NCBI GenBank assembly: GCA_024685995.1
Contig: JAIBDY010000011.1
Coordinates: forward strand, 1 to 54,020
Source of the DNA: Piscirickettsiaceae bacterium
Lineage (GTDB): Bacteria; Pseudomonadota; Gammaproteobacteria; Nitrosococcales; Methylophagaceae
Reading direction: 5' to 3'
DNA: 54,020 nt
The translations under genes were made by a program, and so were the position numbers. Below, piece after piece: positions 35,021 through 45,451 of the stretch. Below the pieces are notes generated by a model. That model did no database searches. It had not been told where the DNA came from and worked only from the letters and a program-made list of their open reading frames with translations. Each line of letters begins with the position of its first letter. The first letter of the stretch is position 1.

Positions 35021-36298
35021 TTATCCTTTTTCGTAGACGACGTTGCCAGCGAGCAAAGTGAAGGCGACGTCGTTATTAAAGTGCCAGCCAGCAAAGGGGC
35101 TGTTTTTGCCAGCACTGGAAAACAGCGTTGGTCGACATTCGTGATCTGAGTTAGGGTCGAATATACAGATATCGGCTTGCGCCCCGATAGAGAGATGACC
35201 GGCATCAATCCCTAACACTTGCGCTGGGTAAGTGGTGAGGCTGGCAATGGCCTGTTGTAATGTCAGTTCATCATCATCGACCAGCTTTAAAGTGAGCGAC
35301 AGCAAGGTTTCTAGCCCAGAAATTCCGGGTGTTGTATCCGCAAAAGGGCCTAGCTTGGCATCATTATCTAAAGGGCGATGATGTGAGCTAATACTGCTGA
35401 TAGTGCCATTCCTGACACCCTGTTGTAACTGGTCGCGATCACGTGTGCTACGCAGTGGCGGGATAACATGGCTTAAACTGTCGTAGTTACCGATATCATG
35501 TTCGCACAGGTGTAGATGATGCGGGCTGACATCGGCGGTGATAGGCAGGCCTCTTTCTTGTGCCTCTTTGATTAAGGCAACCGATTTTCCCGAAGAAAGG
35601 CTATGAAAATGGGCAGAGACACCAGATTGCTCGATGAGGGAGATATCACGCGCGATGGCGATGGTTTCAGCAGCTTCCGGAATGCCGCCAAGGCCAAGGC
35701 GAGCACTCACGGTGCCTTCATGCACACAACCTTGAGATTGTAGCCAAGGATCGGCAGCATTGATAAAGAGTGTGAGATCCAGTGTGGCGGCATATTCCAT
35801 TGCTCGACGGAGCACTAGCGTATTTTGAATAGGGTTAATACCGTTGCTGACGCCTAAACAACCTGCTTTTTTTAGCGCCAGCATTTCACTCAGTAAGTTT
35901 CCTTCTAAGCTTTGCGTGAGCGCGCCGATGGTATAAATCGTACTGTTGCCGGCTTTTAATGCACGATCAGTCAGCAATTCGACAGCCGCGGGCGAATCAA
36001 TAATGGGATCGGTGTCGGGTGGAATGCATAGGGTCGTAATCCCACCTTTTATCGCGGCTTGAGTCTCGCTAGCAATGCTGGCGCTATGGTGTTGGCTGGC
36101 AACGCCAAGGCGAACGGAGATATCGACTAGGCCTGGGCAAACAATCAGGCCTGTTGCGTCAATCGTTCTGTCTGGAAGGAAGTGTTCGACGGCTTTGCCA
36201 AGTGAAATAATAGTGCCATTGTCGATGTAGATATCAAGGAAGCGGTCAAGTTGATTGGCGGGGTCAATGACACGGCCGTTGGAGATGATGAGCTTCAT
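35021..36298 (-). CDS. pyrX: Dihydroorotase-like protein PyrC' (pyrB-linked, probably non-catalytic)
   Basis: A 425-residue amidohydrolase-fold protein of pyrimidine synthesis. Active dihydroorotases have Asp-x-His-x-His-Leu-Arg at the start of the barrel. Here the corresponding stretch is VDISVRLG (about 58-65), in which both metal-binding histidines are lost. This matches the non-catalytic PyrC' of Pseudomonas, which is needed as a structural partner of aspartate carbamoyltransferase. The start overlaps the end of pyrB (ATGA). A separate active PyrC is expected elsewhere in the genome. The name pyrC' is also used; pyrX is another label. Confidence 0.9.
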   Translation of the reverse strand: MKLIISNGRVIDPANQLDRFLDIYIDNGTIISLGKAVEHFLPDRTIDATGLIVCPGLVDISVRLGVASQHHSASIASETQAAIKGGITTLCIPPDTDPIIDSPAAVELLTDRALKAGNSTIYTIGALTQSLEGNLLSEMLALKKAGCLGVSNGINPIQNTLVLRRAMEYAATLDLTLFINAADPWLQSQGCVHEGTVSARLGLGGIPEAAETIAIARDISLIEQSGVSAHFHSLSSGKSVALIKEAQERGLPITADVSPHHLHLCEHDIGNYDSLSHVIPPLRSTRDRDQLQQGVRNGTISSISSHHRPLDNDAKLGPFADTTPGISGLETLLSLTLKLVDDDELTLQQAIASLTTYPAQVLGIDAGHLSIGAQADICIFDPNSDHECRPTLFSSAGKNSPFAGWHFNNDVAFTLLAGNVVYEKG

Positions 36299-37269
36299 GC
36301 TGGCATCTCCTGTTGCTCAGATTGCGACCCAAGTGCCATAGACATGACGGCCATACGAATAGCAATACCATGTGTGACCTCCTCTAAGATGACGGACTGA
36401 GGGCCATCAGCGACAGGAGAGGCAATTTCAACACCGCGGTTGATCGGACCTGGGTGCATGACAATAGCATCCGGGTTAGCGAAATCCAATTTGGCTTGTG
36501 TTAAACCGTAACTTTCAAAATATTCTTGGGCACTAGGGAGTAATGCACCTTGCATACGCTCAAACTGGAGCCGCAAGGTGATAATGACATCAACATCTTT
36601 TAGGCCTAGCTCCATATTGTGATAGACATGCACACCCAGAGTTTGGCTATCGGACGGCAATAAGGTCTTGGGGCCAATAATGCGAATTTCTCCTACCCCC
36701 AATGTTGCTAAGGCTTGAATTTGTGAGCGTGCAACACGAGAGTGTAAGACGTCGCCAACAATGGCTACGCGGAGATCAGGGAAATGTTTTTTATGCCGTC
36801 GGATGGTAAACATATCTAACATGGCTTGGGTTGGGTGGGCATGGCAACCATCGCCAGCATTGATCACACTGACATGGGGTGCGACATGTTGTGCGATAAA
36901 TTCAGCGGCACCGCTTTGATGATGGCGAACGACAAACATATCCGTGTGCATAGCTTGTAGATTATGCAATGTATCGAGCAAGCTTTCGCCTTTTGAGGTC
37001 GCGGAGGTATTGATGTTGAGGTTCATGACATCGGCCGACAATCTTTTGGCTGCCAACTCAAAAGTGGTACGTGTGCGCGTACTGTTTTCAAAAAACAAAT
37101 TCATGATGGTTTTACCGCGTAATAGCGGTACTTTTTTTACCTGGCGCCCTGACAAACTAGAGAATTGTTCGGCGCGATCCATGATCTCTGTCAGTAAATC
37201 GCGTTTGAGGCCTTCGATGGTTAAAAAATGTTTAAGATGACCGCTTTCAGTTAACTGGTTGTTGGTCAT
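36295..37269 (-). CDS. pyrB: PyrB, aspartate carbamoyltransferase catalytic chain
   Basis: A 324-residue enzyme making carbamoyl-aspartate from aspartate and carbamoyl phosphate. The signature [19 protein letters not shown] (about residues 60-78) binds carbamoyl phosphate. [11 protein letters not shown] near 147 and [11 protein letters not shown] near 273 form the rest of the site. The gene overlaps pyrR before it (ATG at 37269, pyrR ending 37266) and pyrC' after it. No pyrI regulatory chain is adjacent, which is consistent with the class using PyrC'. Confidence 0.97.
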   Translation of the reverse strand: MTNNQLTESGHLKHFLTIEGLKRDLLTEIMDRAEQFSSLSGRQVKKVPLLRGKTIMNLFFENSTRTRTTFELAAKRLSADVMNLNINTSATSKGESLLDTLHNLQAMHTDMFVVRHHQSGAAEFIAQHVAPHVSVINAGDGCHAHPTQAMLDMFTIRRHKKHFPDLRVAIVGDVLHSRVARSQIQALATLGVGEIRIIGPKTLLPSDSQTLGVHVYHNMELGLKDVDVIITLRLQFERMQGALLPSAQEYFESYGLTQAKLDFANPDAIVMHPGPINRGVEIASPVADGPQSVILEEVTHGIAIRMAVMSMALGSQSEQQEMPA

Positions 37270-37790
37270 ACGTTGGTCTCATTTGTTTTGAGTTCTAATT
37301 TGAGGCCGTCTTGATTATTGAGTTTAATATGTTGTTCGGGGGTTAGTGTGATTGACTGGCCGACGATATCCGCTTGGATGGGGAGTTCCCGGCCATTGCG
37401 CTCGATAAGTACTGCCAAGGTAACGGCGGCAGGGCGGCCATAATCAAAAATTTCATTTAAAGCGGCGCGAATAGTTCGACCACTTTGTAGCACATCATCA
37501 ACCAGTAGCAGGTGGCGGTCATCAACAGAAAAAGGGAGGTCAGAAGGCGTCACCTGCGGATGCATCCCTATGCGGGTGAAATCATCTCGGTAATAGGCAA
37601 TATTCAGTGTCCCTAAGGAGGCATCGAAAAAGTCGGCACCGAGCATGTCGGCGAGCGCTTCGGCAACCCAAACACCACCACTGTGGATACCAATAAGAAG
37701 CGGTTGTTTGTCCGAGAGGGTGGCTCGGATTTCAGCGGCCATGGATTCGAGGGCGAGTTGGATATCAATTTGTGTTATTGGCGTTGTCAT
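37266..37790 (-). CDS. pyrR: PyrR, bifunctional pyr regulator / uracil phosphoribosyltransferase
   Basis: A 174-residue phosphoribosyltransferase-fold protein. The PRPP-binding motif is [21 protein letters not shown] (positions about 94-114), which is characteristic of Pyr[15 protein letters not shown] near 36 is the other conserved loop. The start is set at ATG 37790, which overlaps the ruvX stop (ATGA); the frame also allows ATG 37805. In gammaproteobacteria PyrR keeps a UPRTase role, and RNA-binding attenuation is not established. No obvious attenuator is seen, since the gene directly abuts ruvX. Confidence 0.93.
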   Translation of the reverse strand: MTTPITQIDIQLALESMAAEIRATLSDKQPLLIGIHSGGVWVAEALADMLGADFFDASLGTLNIAYYRDDFTRIGMHPQVTPSDLPFSVDDRHLLLVDDVLQSGRTIRAALNEIFDYGRPAAVTLAVLIERNGRELPIQADIVGQSITLTPEQHIKLNNQDGLKLELKTNETNV

Positions 37791-38206
37791 TGCTGGTTCA
37801 ACCATGATTGAAGAATGAGTTGGGCGGAGATGCGATCAACATCTTCGCGCTTATTAGACTGCATTTTACTGCGAATGCCAAGCTGATCGAGCGCTTCAAA
37901 GGTCGTTAAGCGTTCATCTTGCCAGTCGACGGGGATATGAAAGCGGCCATTTAAACGATGGCCAAACCGCTTCGCGGCGGCAGTCATGTCCTGTTCGGTG
38001 CCATCCATATTCAAGGGTAAACCGACGACGAGAAGCTGTGGCTGCCATTCAGCCAGTAAGCTGCTGATTTGATCCCAGTCTGGAATACCTTCACGCGCTT
38101 TGATAACGGTTAAAGGGGTGGCGGTGTTGGTGAGTTCTTGCCCGACAGCGACGCCAATATTTTTCATACCGAAATCAAAGCCGAGAAAGGTGCGGTATTT
38201 CATCAT
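37787..38206 (-). CDS. ruvX: RuvX (YqgF), putative pre-16S rRNA nuclease / Holliday resolvase-like
   Basis: A 139-residue RNase-H-fold protein. FLGFDFGMKNIGVAVGQ (about 7-23) carries the first catalytic aspartate (D11). LLVVGLPLNMDGTEQDM (about 58-74) and DWQDERLTTFEA (about 97-109) supply the Asp/Glu pair. Family members are implicated in 16S rRNA 5' maturation. It overlaps yqgE and pyrR on both sides, the same order as in Pseudomonas aeruginosa PA0405-PA0403. Confidence 0.95.
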   Translation of the reverse strand: MMKYRTFLGFDFGMKNIGVAVGQELTNTATPLTVIKAREGIPDWDQISSLLAEWQPQLLVVGLPLNMDGTEQDMTAAAKRFGHRLNGRFHIPVDWQDERLTTFEALDQLGIRSKMQSNKREDVDRISAQLILQSWLNQQ

Positions 38207-38769
38207 GCATGTCCCGAGGTGTTGGGCATCAGTTCAATGTCTACACCGAGTAGCGCTGCAGCTTGTTGCCAAGATTGTAGTCCTGAGGAGTGGAAGAGGA
38301 TGTCTTCATTAGCGGTGACATTGAGCCAGTCATTATCGGCAATTTCTTGCTCTAATTGCCCTGCTTGCCAACTAGCATAACCTAAGGTAATAAGGTTGTT
38401 TTTTGGGCCTCGTCCTTGGCCTATGGAGGTTAATATATCTGTTGAAGTGCTTAGAAAAATGGTCTCCGTGATGGCAAGACTATTCTTGTCGTGATGGCCG
38501 TTATCATGCAAGACCAGACCTTGGTTTTTGGCAACTGGCCCGCCAAAAAAGACAGGTTTGATGTCGGTGATCGCTGTATTGTGCTTGAGTTGTAGGTGAT
38601 CTAATAGTTCACTGAGCATGATTTTGCTGGGGCGGTTGACAATGAGCCCCATCGCACCGTCATCGGAGTGCTCGCATAAGTAGACCACGGATTGATGAAA
38701 AAAAGGGTCATAAAGCGATGGCATGGCAATTAAAAAGTTATTTTTTAGTGATGCGATTGTGTTCATCAT
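38203..38769 (-). CDS. yqgE: YqgE/AlgH-family protein (DUF179)
   Basis: A 188-residue protein of unknown biochemical function, conserved across proteobacteria. FLIAMPSLYDPFFHQSVVYLCEH (about residues 12-34) and GAMGLIVNRPS (about 38-48) are the family core, followed by FFGGPVAKNQGLVLH near 73-87 and GYASWQAGQLEQEI near 129-142. In Pseudomonas the homologue AlgH affects alginate control. The start is directly next to the trkA stop (38769/38770), so it is coupled in a long leftward operon. Confidence 0.93.
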   Translation of the reverse strand: MMNTIASLKNNFLIAMPSLYDPFFHQSVVYLCEHSDDGAMGLIVNRPSKIMLSELLDHLQLKHNTAITDIKPVFFGGPVAKNQGLVLHDNGHHDKNSLAITETIFLSTSTDILTSIGQGRGPKNNLITLGYASWQAGQLEQEIADNDWLNVTANEDILFHSSGLQSWQQAAALLGVDIELMPNTSGHA

Positions 38770-40143
38770 TTAAAAGAAATTAATACCCACAGAGAACAGG
38801 CGTTCGACTTCTTTAATATAGCGTTTATTTATTAAGAATAAAATGACATGGTCACCGGCCTCGATAACGGTGTCATGGTGGGTGATCACAACATTGTTGC
38901 CACGGACAATGGCGCTGATAGTCGTCCCTGGTGGTAACTTAATTTCTTTGATGCTTCTGCCGACGACTAGGGAGGAGTTTTTGTCGCCATGAGCGATGGC
39001 TTCTAGCGCCTCAGCCGCCCCACGACGAAGTGAGTGGACAGCGACAACATCGCCTCGTCGGATATGAGCCAACAGACTGCCAATGGTGGCTTGTTGAGGT
39101 GATAAGGCAATATCAATGCTGCTGCTTTCGACAAGGTCAACATAGGCGGCACGATTGATGAGTGAGAGTACTTTTCTGGCGCCCAAGCGCTTGGCGAGCA
39201 TGGCTGAAAGAATATTGGCTTCGTCATCATTGGTTAAGGCACAAAATAAATCGACGTTGTCGATATCTTCGTCAATCAAGAGCTCCTTATTGGCGACATC
39301 GCCAAGTAAGACGATAGCGTTGGATAGCTCTTCGGAGAGGTAGGCGGCACGCCGGGGATCGGTTTCAATGATTTTGACTTGATAATCATTTTCTAAGGCT
39401 TTGGCTAAACGGGCGCCAATATTACCGCCACCCGCGAGGATAATGCGTTTGTAGGGTTTGTCGAGCCGACGTAACTCACTCATCACGGAGAGGGTATCTT
39501 CACGCGCGGCGATAAAAAACACTTCGTCATCAACCTCGATTACGGTTTCCGCTTGTGGAATGATTGGATAACCTTTCCTGAAAATGGCGGCAACTCGCGT
39601 GTCCGTTTTGGGGATGTGATGTCTTAGTTCCTTTAGTGGGTTGCCCACAAGGGGACCGCCATGGAAAGCTTTGACAGCGACCAGTTGAACCTTGCCATCG
39701 GCAAAATCGAGCACTTGTAATGCATTGGGGTGATTGACCAACCGTTCAATATAATCGGTGACGATTTGTTCGGGGCTTATCAACATATCGACAGCGATAG
39801 CTTCAGGCCCGAATAATTCAGGGGTTGAAAGGTAGGCTGCGCTACGGATGCGGGCAATTTTAGTGGGTGTTTTATACAGTTTGTGACAGATTTGGCAGGC
39901 GATCATATTGGTTTCATCGCTGTTGGTGACAGCCAGAATAAGATCGGCATCTTGCGCGCCTGCTCTAGCGAGGACGCTAGGGTGTGAGGCCTTGCCTTGG
40001 ACGGTGCGAATATCGTAATGGTCTTGTAGGCGCTCTAGAAGTTCGCTGCTGGTATCAACTACAGTAATATCATCGTTTTCACGGGCAAGCGTGGCTGCGA
40101 CAGAAGAGCCGACCTGACCTGCACCGAGAATGAGAATTTTCAT
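38770..40143 (-). CDS. trkA: TrkA, Trk potassium uptake NAD-binding regulatory subunit
   Basis: A 457-residue peripheral membrane protein with two RCK units. The first Rossmann fold is [18 protein letters not shown] (about residues 2-19), the second [17 protein letters not shown] (about 234-250); each is followed by a TrkA-C domain. The position directly downstream of ntrX, and upstream of yqgE, places it inside a long leftward transcript. The partner channel TrkH/TrkG is not in the window. trkA near rsmB, fmt and def is a common gammaproteobacterial arrangement. Confidence 0.97.
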   Translation of the reverse strand: MKILILGAGQVGSSVAATLARENDDITVVDTSSELLERLQDHYDIRTVQGKASHPSVLARAGAQDADLILAVTNSDETNMIACQICHKLYKTPTKIARIRSAAYLSTPELFGPEAIAVDMLISPEQIVTDYIERLVNHPNALQVLDFADGKVQLVAVKAFHGGPLVGNPLKELRHHIPKTDTRVAAIFRKGYPIIPQAETVIEVDDEVFFIAAREDTLSVMSELRRLDKPYKRIILAGGGNIGARLAKALENDYQVKIIETDPRRAAYLSEELSNAIVLLGDVANKELLIDEDIDNVDLFCALTNDDEANILSAMLAKRLGARKVLSLINRAAYVDLVESSSIDIALSPQQATIGSLLAHIRRGDVVAVHSLRRGAAEALEAIAHGDKNSSLVVGRSIKEIKLPPGTTISAIVRGNNVVITHHDTVIEAGDHVILFLINKRYIKEVERLFSVGINFF

Positions 40144-40151
40144 ATGCGTTC

Positions 40152-41426
40152 CTAAGTTTGTTTGGCGTCGATATCCAATGAACGTAGCTTGCGATAGAGG
40201 TGGGTGCGCTCCATACCTGCGAGTTTGGCGGCTTTACCGACATTACCTGCAGTTTGTTGTAGTTTATAGAGCAGATAAATACGTTCGAATTGTTCGCGAG
40301 CTTCTCGTAAAGGCAGTTCGTAATTAATGGTGTTATTGGCTTTTTGACTCTCCTCGGAGGGTCTGAGTGCTTGCTCAATATCGGCTTCGTTAATCTCGTC
40401 GTCATCACCTAACAACAGTAAGCGTTGAATAATATTTTTCAACTCGAGGACATTGCCGGGCCAAGGGTAGTTTCGAAGCCGGTTTTGAGCAGCAACGCTA
40501 AAATGGCGATACGGCAGTTGGTTTTCGGTGGTGTGTTGATCGACAAAGTGGTGGATTAAATCGGGAATGTCCTCGATGTGATCGGCCAGCTTAGGAATGA
40601 AGAAAGTGATGCTGTTGATTTTATAGAACAAGGTTTCGTTAAATAAACCATTGGTCACCGCCTCTTCTAACCTACCGTTATTGGCAAAAATCAATTGCGA
40701 TTGGTCGAGCTTGTTATTTTCCAGCATGTGGAGCAGCAAGGTTTGTGACTTGTCAGACAGCTGCGCAACATTATGTAAATAGAGGCAGTTATGCTGAGCA
40801 AGGGCAGCTAGTTTTAGACTGTCGACAGGAAAACTTTCCGGAGATAATTCAATAAATTTACCTTCGGAAACGGTACTTAAGGAGTGGAGGTAATTGGCAA
40901 AACAACGTTTGCCGGTGCCGGATTCACCAATGAATAAAATAGGCATATTATGCTTGGCAACGCGTTGGGCCTGCTTACGTAACAAAACGGTTTCTGTACT
41001 TTTTCCGACAGGCTCATAATTTTGATGTTTTTGTGGTGTGGCGAGCTTGAGTTGCTTGCTGATGGCATTATCGACGCCACGTAATAGCTTTGAGGTGGAG
41101 AGCGGTTTTTCGATAAAGTCGCTTGCGCCCAAGCGAGTTGCTTCGATAGCGGATTCAATGGTGCCGTGACCGGACATCATGACGACATTGATGTCAGGTT
41201 CTTGTTGTTTGAATTCGCGTAGCAGGGTAATGCCGTCGATATCCGGCATCCAAATATCAAGCAGTACCAACTGCGGCAGACGCTGTGCGATGCAGGCGCG
41301 CGCGGCATCACCACTGCCCGCAGTGGTGACTTGATGGCCTTCATCCTGAAGGATGTCCTGAATTAATTCGCGAATGGCGGGTTCGTCGTCGATAACTAAA
41401 ATATAAGGTTTTTCTTGTGTGCTCAA
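40152..41426 (-). CDS. ntrX: NtrX-like response regulator with degenerate AAA+ domain
   Basis: A 424-residue regulator. The receiver domain (about 1-120) has the phosphoacceptor Asp57 in VLLDIWMPD and Lys107. The AAA+ domain (about 137-340) has an intact Walker A (GESGTGK, about 167-173). However, the GAFTGA loop for sigma-54 contact is absent, Walker B reads LYLHNV (about 215-220) instead of the usual LFLDE, and the arginine-finger block is [10 protein letters not shown] (about 261-270), lacking arginines. A Fis-type helix-turn-helix closes the protein ([21 protein letters not shown]). Start is TTG at 41426, overlapping the ntrY stop. A phosphorylation-controlled DNA-binding role without sigma-54 activation is likely. 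Confidence 0.9.
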   Translation of the reverse strand: MSTQEKPYILVIDDEPAIRELIQDILQDEGHQVTTAGSGDAARACIAQRLPQLVLLDIWMPDIDGITLLREFKQQEPDINVVMMSGHGTIESAIEATRLGASDFIEKPLSTSKLLRGVDNAISKQLKLATPQKHQNYEPVGKSTETVLLRKQAQRVAKHNMPILFIGESGTGKRCFANYLHSLSTVSEGKFIELSPESFPVDSLKLAALAQHNCLYLHNVAQLSDKSQTLLLHMLENNKLDQSQLIFANNGRLEEAVTNGLFNETLFYKINSITFFIPKLADHIEDIPDLIHHFVDQHTTENQLPYRHFSVAAQNRLRNYPWPGNVLELKNIIQRLLLLGDDDEINEADIEQALRPSEESQKANNTINYELPLREAREQFERIYLLYKLQQTAGNVGKAAKLAGMERTHLYRKLRSLDIDAKQT

Positions 41427-43579
41427 GGTCTTGCTCTCTTTAACGGTAACCGGATAATTATACAGGTGCCATGAGGTGTGAGGTTTTTTGTTCTCACCGA
41501 GCCATGATGTTCATCAATAATTTTTTTCACGATCGGGAGGCCTAAGCCCGTTCCCTGAGCTTTATTGGTTGCATAAGGTTCAAATATCACATCGATCATA
41601 TCATCGGGAATGCCCGGGCCATGATCACGGACTATCAGCTCGAGCCACTCTGTATTGGAGACGAGGATAACACTATAGCTAATCTCAATGATGACTGCCA
41701 TGCCTGCATCTTCACTGGCTTCGATGGCATTCTTGATAAGGTTATGGAAGACCTGCCGAAAGCGGTTGCTATCAAGGTTGAGAGTGAGATCGACATAGGA
41801 GCTTAGGGAGATACGGTGGGTATAATTACTTTGGTAAAGCATAATGACTTCACGAATAAAGCGTTCTAGTGACAATGCATCTAGTTGTAGGCTGGGGCTT
41901 TTGGCATAATCAGAGAAGTCATTCACCATGTCTTTCATGGCGTCGACTTGTTGAATAATCGTTTTGGTCAGTTTGCGTAGTAGATCGGTTTTGTCTGGCG
42001 GCAATAAAGGTAGGTACTTGGATTGCAGCCTTTCTGCAGACAACTGAATCGGGGTTAAGGGGTTTTTTATTTCATGGGCGAGTCGTTTGGCAACTTCTCC
42101 CCAAGCGGCATCGCGCTGCGCCTGAATCAACATGGTCACATCATCGAAGACAATAACCCAGCCAGATTTTCGCGGGAGTGGGGTGCTTCGACAAATGAGG
42201 GTTTGGAGTTGCAGGTCGGTATGGAGTTCGATCTGGTGTTGCCAGTTAGTGGACTGGGTTAACCCTTTGGTAATCATTTGAACAAAACTTTGTAGGTGAT
42301 GGTGGTGTTTTTCAAGACTATCCAGCCTACGTTCTAAATGGGGTTGTAGGTCGATACCCAAGATAGTGCTACTGGCAATATTGGCCGTTTTGAGTACATG
42401 CTGATCATCGATGGTGATGACACCACTAGACAAACTACCTAAGACAGCGCTCAGGTAGTTTGTTTGTTGTTCTAATAAATAATGGCTGGTGTGTGTCGCA
42501 TCCTTAGCCTTCGTCAAACGCTGGGTCATTTGATTAAAGGACTGCACTAAGAAGCCAATTTCATCCTGCCCGCTGATGGTTAATCGGGTGTCATAATTAC
42601 CCGAAGCGACAGACTGAGTACCATCAGCTAGTTCTTGCAAAGGGTGGACCATGCGTCGGGATATCCAGATCGAAAACCAGGTTGAGGCCAAGACGGTCAA
42701 GAGCACGATGAGGCTGAGTGTTAAGGTGAAAATATTAATCAAAGGCTTTCGGAGATAATTGAGCTCTTTGTATTCGGTATAGGCGGCCTCAACGGTTTTG
42801 CTTAATGAACTGAGTTGCTCATTGACAGGGAAAAGGACAAGGAGCATTTTTTCTTCAGAAACTCTCTGCTGAGAAGGGATTCGAACTGCCGCGCGTAGCT
42901 GTAATTGGTCCTCATCACTGGGGTCTAATCCAATATAATCTTCTTGTTGTCGGAGCTGTCTAAGAATGACTTCATTGGGTCGATCGGGGACGATAATTTT
43001 GGGGTTTTGGATGCTGGAGGTGACCAAGCGCCCCTCCATGGTCCAGATACTGAGTTCGATGGCGCCGCTAAGTTCTGTCAGTTCAAGGAGGGTGGTATTA
43101 AACTCCGATTCCGGCACTTCGGCTAATACACCCGACATCATTCTGGTTTGCCGTAATAAAGTACGAATTCTGATACCAAGGGCGGTTCGGCTGAGTTCAA
43201 GCGCGTCGTCTAAGGCTTGTTCGATCCCGACATCAAACCAACTATTAATACCGCGATGTAGAAAGTGAATAGAAAAGCTGTACACGATCGTTGTTGAAAC
43301 GAGTATCAATAAAACAAAGAAGCTGGCCAACCGAATGGTCAAGCGGGAGCCGGGTTTTTTTAGTTTAAAATCTCGATATAATTGAAATAGACTTCTGATC
43401 AGTAAGCCGAGCACGATGATGAGCGTGAAGATGCTAAGGCCGAAAATAATCAGGAAGAGTTCATTGAGTTTAGAACTATCTTGTGTCGCTGCAGTGAGTA
43501 GGTAAGCCAGTACGAGTAATAGTATGCCTAGCGCGTAGTGGAGCGCTGGACTTGAGTTGAGGGGTTTAATGCGCTTCAT
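41423..43579 (-). CDS. ntrY: NtrY-like membrane sensor histidine kinase
   Basis: A 718-residue sensor. The start is the ATG at 43579 (MKRIKPLNSSP), forming an ATGA overlap with the DUF4390 stop; the longer start at 43600 is less likely. Membrane helices occur near residues 13-35, 40-65 and 85-105 (ASFFVLLILVSTTIVYSF), a periplasmic sensor part follows, and a fourth helix is near 285 (LSLIVLLTVLASTWFSI). A HAMP (MVHPLQELADGTQSV), a PAS-like region (LGSLSSGVITIDD) and the kinase core follow. The phospho-histidine is in RLAHEIKNPLT near 500 and the ATPase motifs are DHGPGIP and GTGLGLPIV. Partner of the adjacent ntrX. The signal is not known. Confidence 0.93.
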   Translation of the reverse strand: MKRIKPLNSSPALHYALGILLLVLAYLLTAATQDSSKLNELFLIIFGLSIFTLIIVLGLLIRSLFQLYRDFKLKKPGSRLTIRLASFFVLLILVSTTIVYSFSIHFLHRGINSWFDVGIEQALDDALELSRTALGIRIRTLLRQTRMMSGVLAEVPESEFNTTLLELTELSGAIELSIWTMEGRLVTSSIQNPKIIVPDRPNEVILRQLRQQEDYIGLDPSDEDQLQLRAAVRIPSQQRVSEEKMLLVLFPVNEQLSSLSKTVEAAYTEYKELNYLRKPLINIFTLTLSLIVLLTVLASTWFSIWISRRMVHPLQELADGTQSVASGNYDTRLTISGQDEIGFLVQSFNQMTQRLTKAKDATHTSHYLLEQQTNYLSAVLGSLSSGVITIDDQHVLKTANIASSTILGIDLQPHLERRLDSLEKHHHHLQSFVQMITKGLTQSTNWQHQIELHTDLQLQTLICRSTPLPRKSGWVIVFDDVTMLIQAQRDAAWGEVAKRLAHEIKNPLTPIQLSAERLQSKYLPLLPPDKTDLLRKLTKTIIQQVDAMKDMVNDFSDYAKSPSLQLDALSLERFIREVIMLYQSNYTHRISLSSYVDLTLNLDSNRFRQVFHNLIKNAIEASEDAGMAVIIEISYSVILVSNTEWLELIVRDHGPGIPDDMIDVIFEPYATNKAQGTGLGLPIVKKIIDEHHGSVRTKNLTPHGTCIIIRLPLKRARP

Positions 43580-44163
43580 GGCCAAGTGGCGTCGACCCAT
43601 GGGCTTTTAATTTGCCATTTATCTGATAGTAATGCGCCTGGCCTAAGTGGTGTCGGGAGGGCGTTGATATCGATACCGCTACGAATTTGTATCGTGGTGA
43701 GATCGTGTTCAGACACATGTTCGCTAGGGATAGTTAAATTGTCGACTTTGCCAAGCGCATCAAGCGTGAGATCCAGTGAAGGAAAGACACGATGTTTCGA
43801 TGTGTCGATGGCCACTAAAATATATTGTTCGGACAAGGCGTGATAGCGGAGTTGGTAGCGTATGAGGCTTGACCATAACACCCTTTGCCAATGCCAATAT
43901 TGGCGTATCAAAGGGAAATTATGGATGAGGCGCACTTCTTGTGTGAAGGTGATCGGCACCCCATGATTAATGGCTTCAATAATACGCGGCGATAATGGGT
44001 AATGAATGGTGGCATTGAGGGCGTAACCGTTGCGAGATTTACTGACTTTACTATGCGGAATACTGACACGTTCGGCAGCCCAAGTCGCCACACTGAAGCC
44101 AAACAGGCAGAAACTGAGTACTAAAGCTTTAGCGGTAGCGAATACAGGCATAATAGAATCCAT
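43576..44163 (-). CDS. DUF4390-domain periplasmic protein
   Basis: A 195-residue secreted protein with signal peptide (TAKALVLSFCLFGFSVATWA). The mature part is mostly beta, with HSKVSKSRNGYALNATIHYPLSP, GVPITFTQEVRLIH and QYWHWQRVLWSSLIRYQLRYHA. The HWQRVLW-type aromatic segment is typical of DUF4390. The gene sits between rsmB and ntrY, the same place as in many gammaproteobacteria and overlapping both (rsmB by about 35 bases, ntrY by four). A second possible start is ATG 44151 (MPVFATAK). Function unknown; the context suggests a link to NtrY sensing. Confidence 0.82.
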   Translation of the reverse strand: MDSIMPVFATAKALVLSFCLFGFSVATWAAERVSIPHSKVSKSRNGYALNATIHYPLSPRIIEAINHGVPITFTQEVRLIHNFPLIRQYWHWQRVLWSSLIRYQLRYHALSEQYILVAIDTSKHRVFPSLDLTLDALGKVDNLTIPSEHVSEHDLTTIQIRSGIDINALPTPLRPGALLSDKWQIKSPWVDATWP

Positions 44164-45451
44164 CTAAATTATCATCTCCAGGCAAGCGTTGGTAACCTAC
44201 GGTTCGCCTAGTTGCTGGTGGAGGACTGAGTTGTCGTTCTTCTGCTTCTGGGTGGTTGGCTAAGAAATTCAATATTTGAAGTTCATTCTCTTGTTGTAAT
44301 AACGAGCAAGTGGTGTAAACCAGTAATCCGTCAGTGTTGAGCAAAGGCCATAAACTTTCAAGTAATAGTTGTTGCTTTTCGACCAAATTATCAATGTCCG
44401 TTGGTCGTCTGAGGAGCTTAATATCGGGATGACGGCGGATCACGCCGGAGCCTGAGCAGGGAGCATCAATGAGGATACGATCAAATTTTTGACCATCCCA
44501 CCAGTGCTCTACATCACTTGCATCTGCAGCGATTAAAGTCGCTTTCAAACCGAGCCGGTCTGTATTTTGTTGGATTTGTATCAGCCTGTCAGGGTCAATA
44601 TCGAGGGCGATGACATTGTTAGTAGGCGTGTGTTCTAAGATGTGGCAGGTTTTTCCGCCTGGGGCGGCACAGGCGTCTAAGATGCGTTGTTGCGGTGCAA
44701 GTTGTAGTATGGCTGCGACCTGTTGTGCCGCACCATCTTGAACCGAGACCGCGCCTTCATTGAAGCCTGGCAGCTGGTAAACATCACAGGGTGAGTCGAG
44801 TAAAATGGCATCGGGTGATTGCTTAACGACGCTCGCTGAAATAGCACTTTCAGCCAGCTGTTTCAGATAGTGCTGACGTGACTGTTGTTGTTGGTTGACG
44901 CGAAGAAACATGGGGGGGTGTTGATTGTTCGCATCTAAAACCTGTTGCCATCGTTGCGGCCAGTCATGTTGAATTCGCTGAATTAACCAGTCTGGATGGG
45001 CAAATTTGGCTTCATCAGTGTCCAATGCTTGATTATCAATGTCCGCTTGGTTGCGCTGGTAATTGCGTAAGCTGGCGTTGATAAGGCCTTTCGCCCAAGG
45101 CTTACCCAGTGCGGCACAAGCATTAACCGTTTCTGATAACGCGGCATGTTCTGGCAAACGCATGGCGCGAAGCTGGTATAAGCCACAAAGCAATAAGGCA
45201 TTGATGTCGCTATCTTTATTTTTGAGTGGTTTTGATAAGAGTTGTGTGGCAAGGGCTTGTAATAAGGGTTGCCATCGGATAACACCATAGCAGAGCTGCT
45301 GGCATAAGCTTCTTTCCTTGTCTGGTAACGAGGCCAGTGCGGTACGCAACACACCGTTTAGTGAACGGTGATGACGGATAACCTCGCTGATCACTTTCGC
45401 GGCGGCGGGACGGGCGGCGGTGATAGGTTTGGTTTTAGCCAAGTTGCTCAC
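44129..45451 (-). CDS. rsmB: RsmB, 16S rRNA m5C967 methyltransferase
   Basis: A 440-residue protein. An N-terminal NusB-like domain (ARPAAAKVISEVI, then LCQQLCYGVIRW near 55-66) is followed by the methyltransferase, with the SAM loop LDACAAPGGKTCHIL near 259. The catalytic cysteines lie in LIDAPCSGSGVIRRHPDIK near 327 and YTTCSLLQQEN near 382. The start is given as GTG 45451 because fmt occupies the region above; a TTG at 45442 is also possible and fmt stops at 45435. No in-frame ATG is convincing. It forms the classical fmt/rsmB pair. Confidence 0.92.
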   Translation of the reverse strand: MSNLAKTKPITAARPAAAKVISEVIRHHRSLNGVLRTALASLPDKERSLCQQLCYGVIRWQPLLQALATQLLSKPLKNKDSDINALLLCGLYQLRAMRLPEHAALSETVNACAALGKPWAKGLINASLRNYQRNQADIDNQALDTDEAKFAHPDWLIQRIQHDWPQRWQQVLDANNQHPPMFLRVNQQQQSRQHYLKQLAESAISASVVKQSPDAILLDSPCDVYQLPGFNEGAVSVQDGAAQQVAAILQLAPQQRILDACAAPGGKTCHILEHTPTNNVIALDIDPDRLIQIQQNTDRLGLKATLIAADASDVEHWWDGQKFDRILIDAPCSGSGVIRRHPDIKLLRRPTDIDNLVEKQQLLLESLWPLLNTDGLLVYTTCSLLQQENELQILNFLANHPEAEERQLSPPPATRRTVGYQRLPGDDNLDGFYYACIRYR

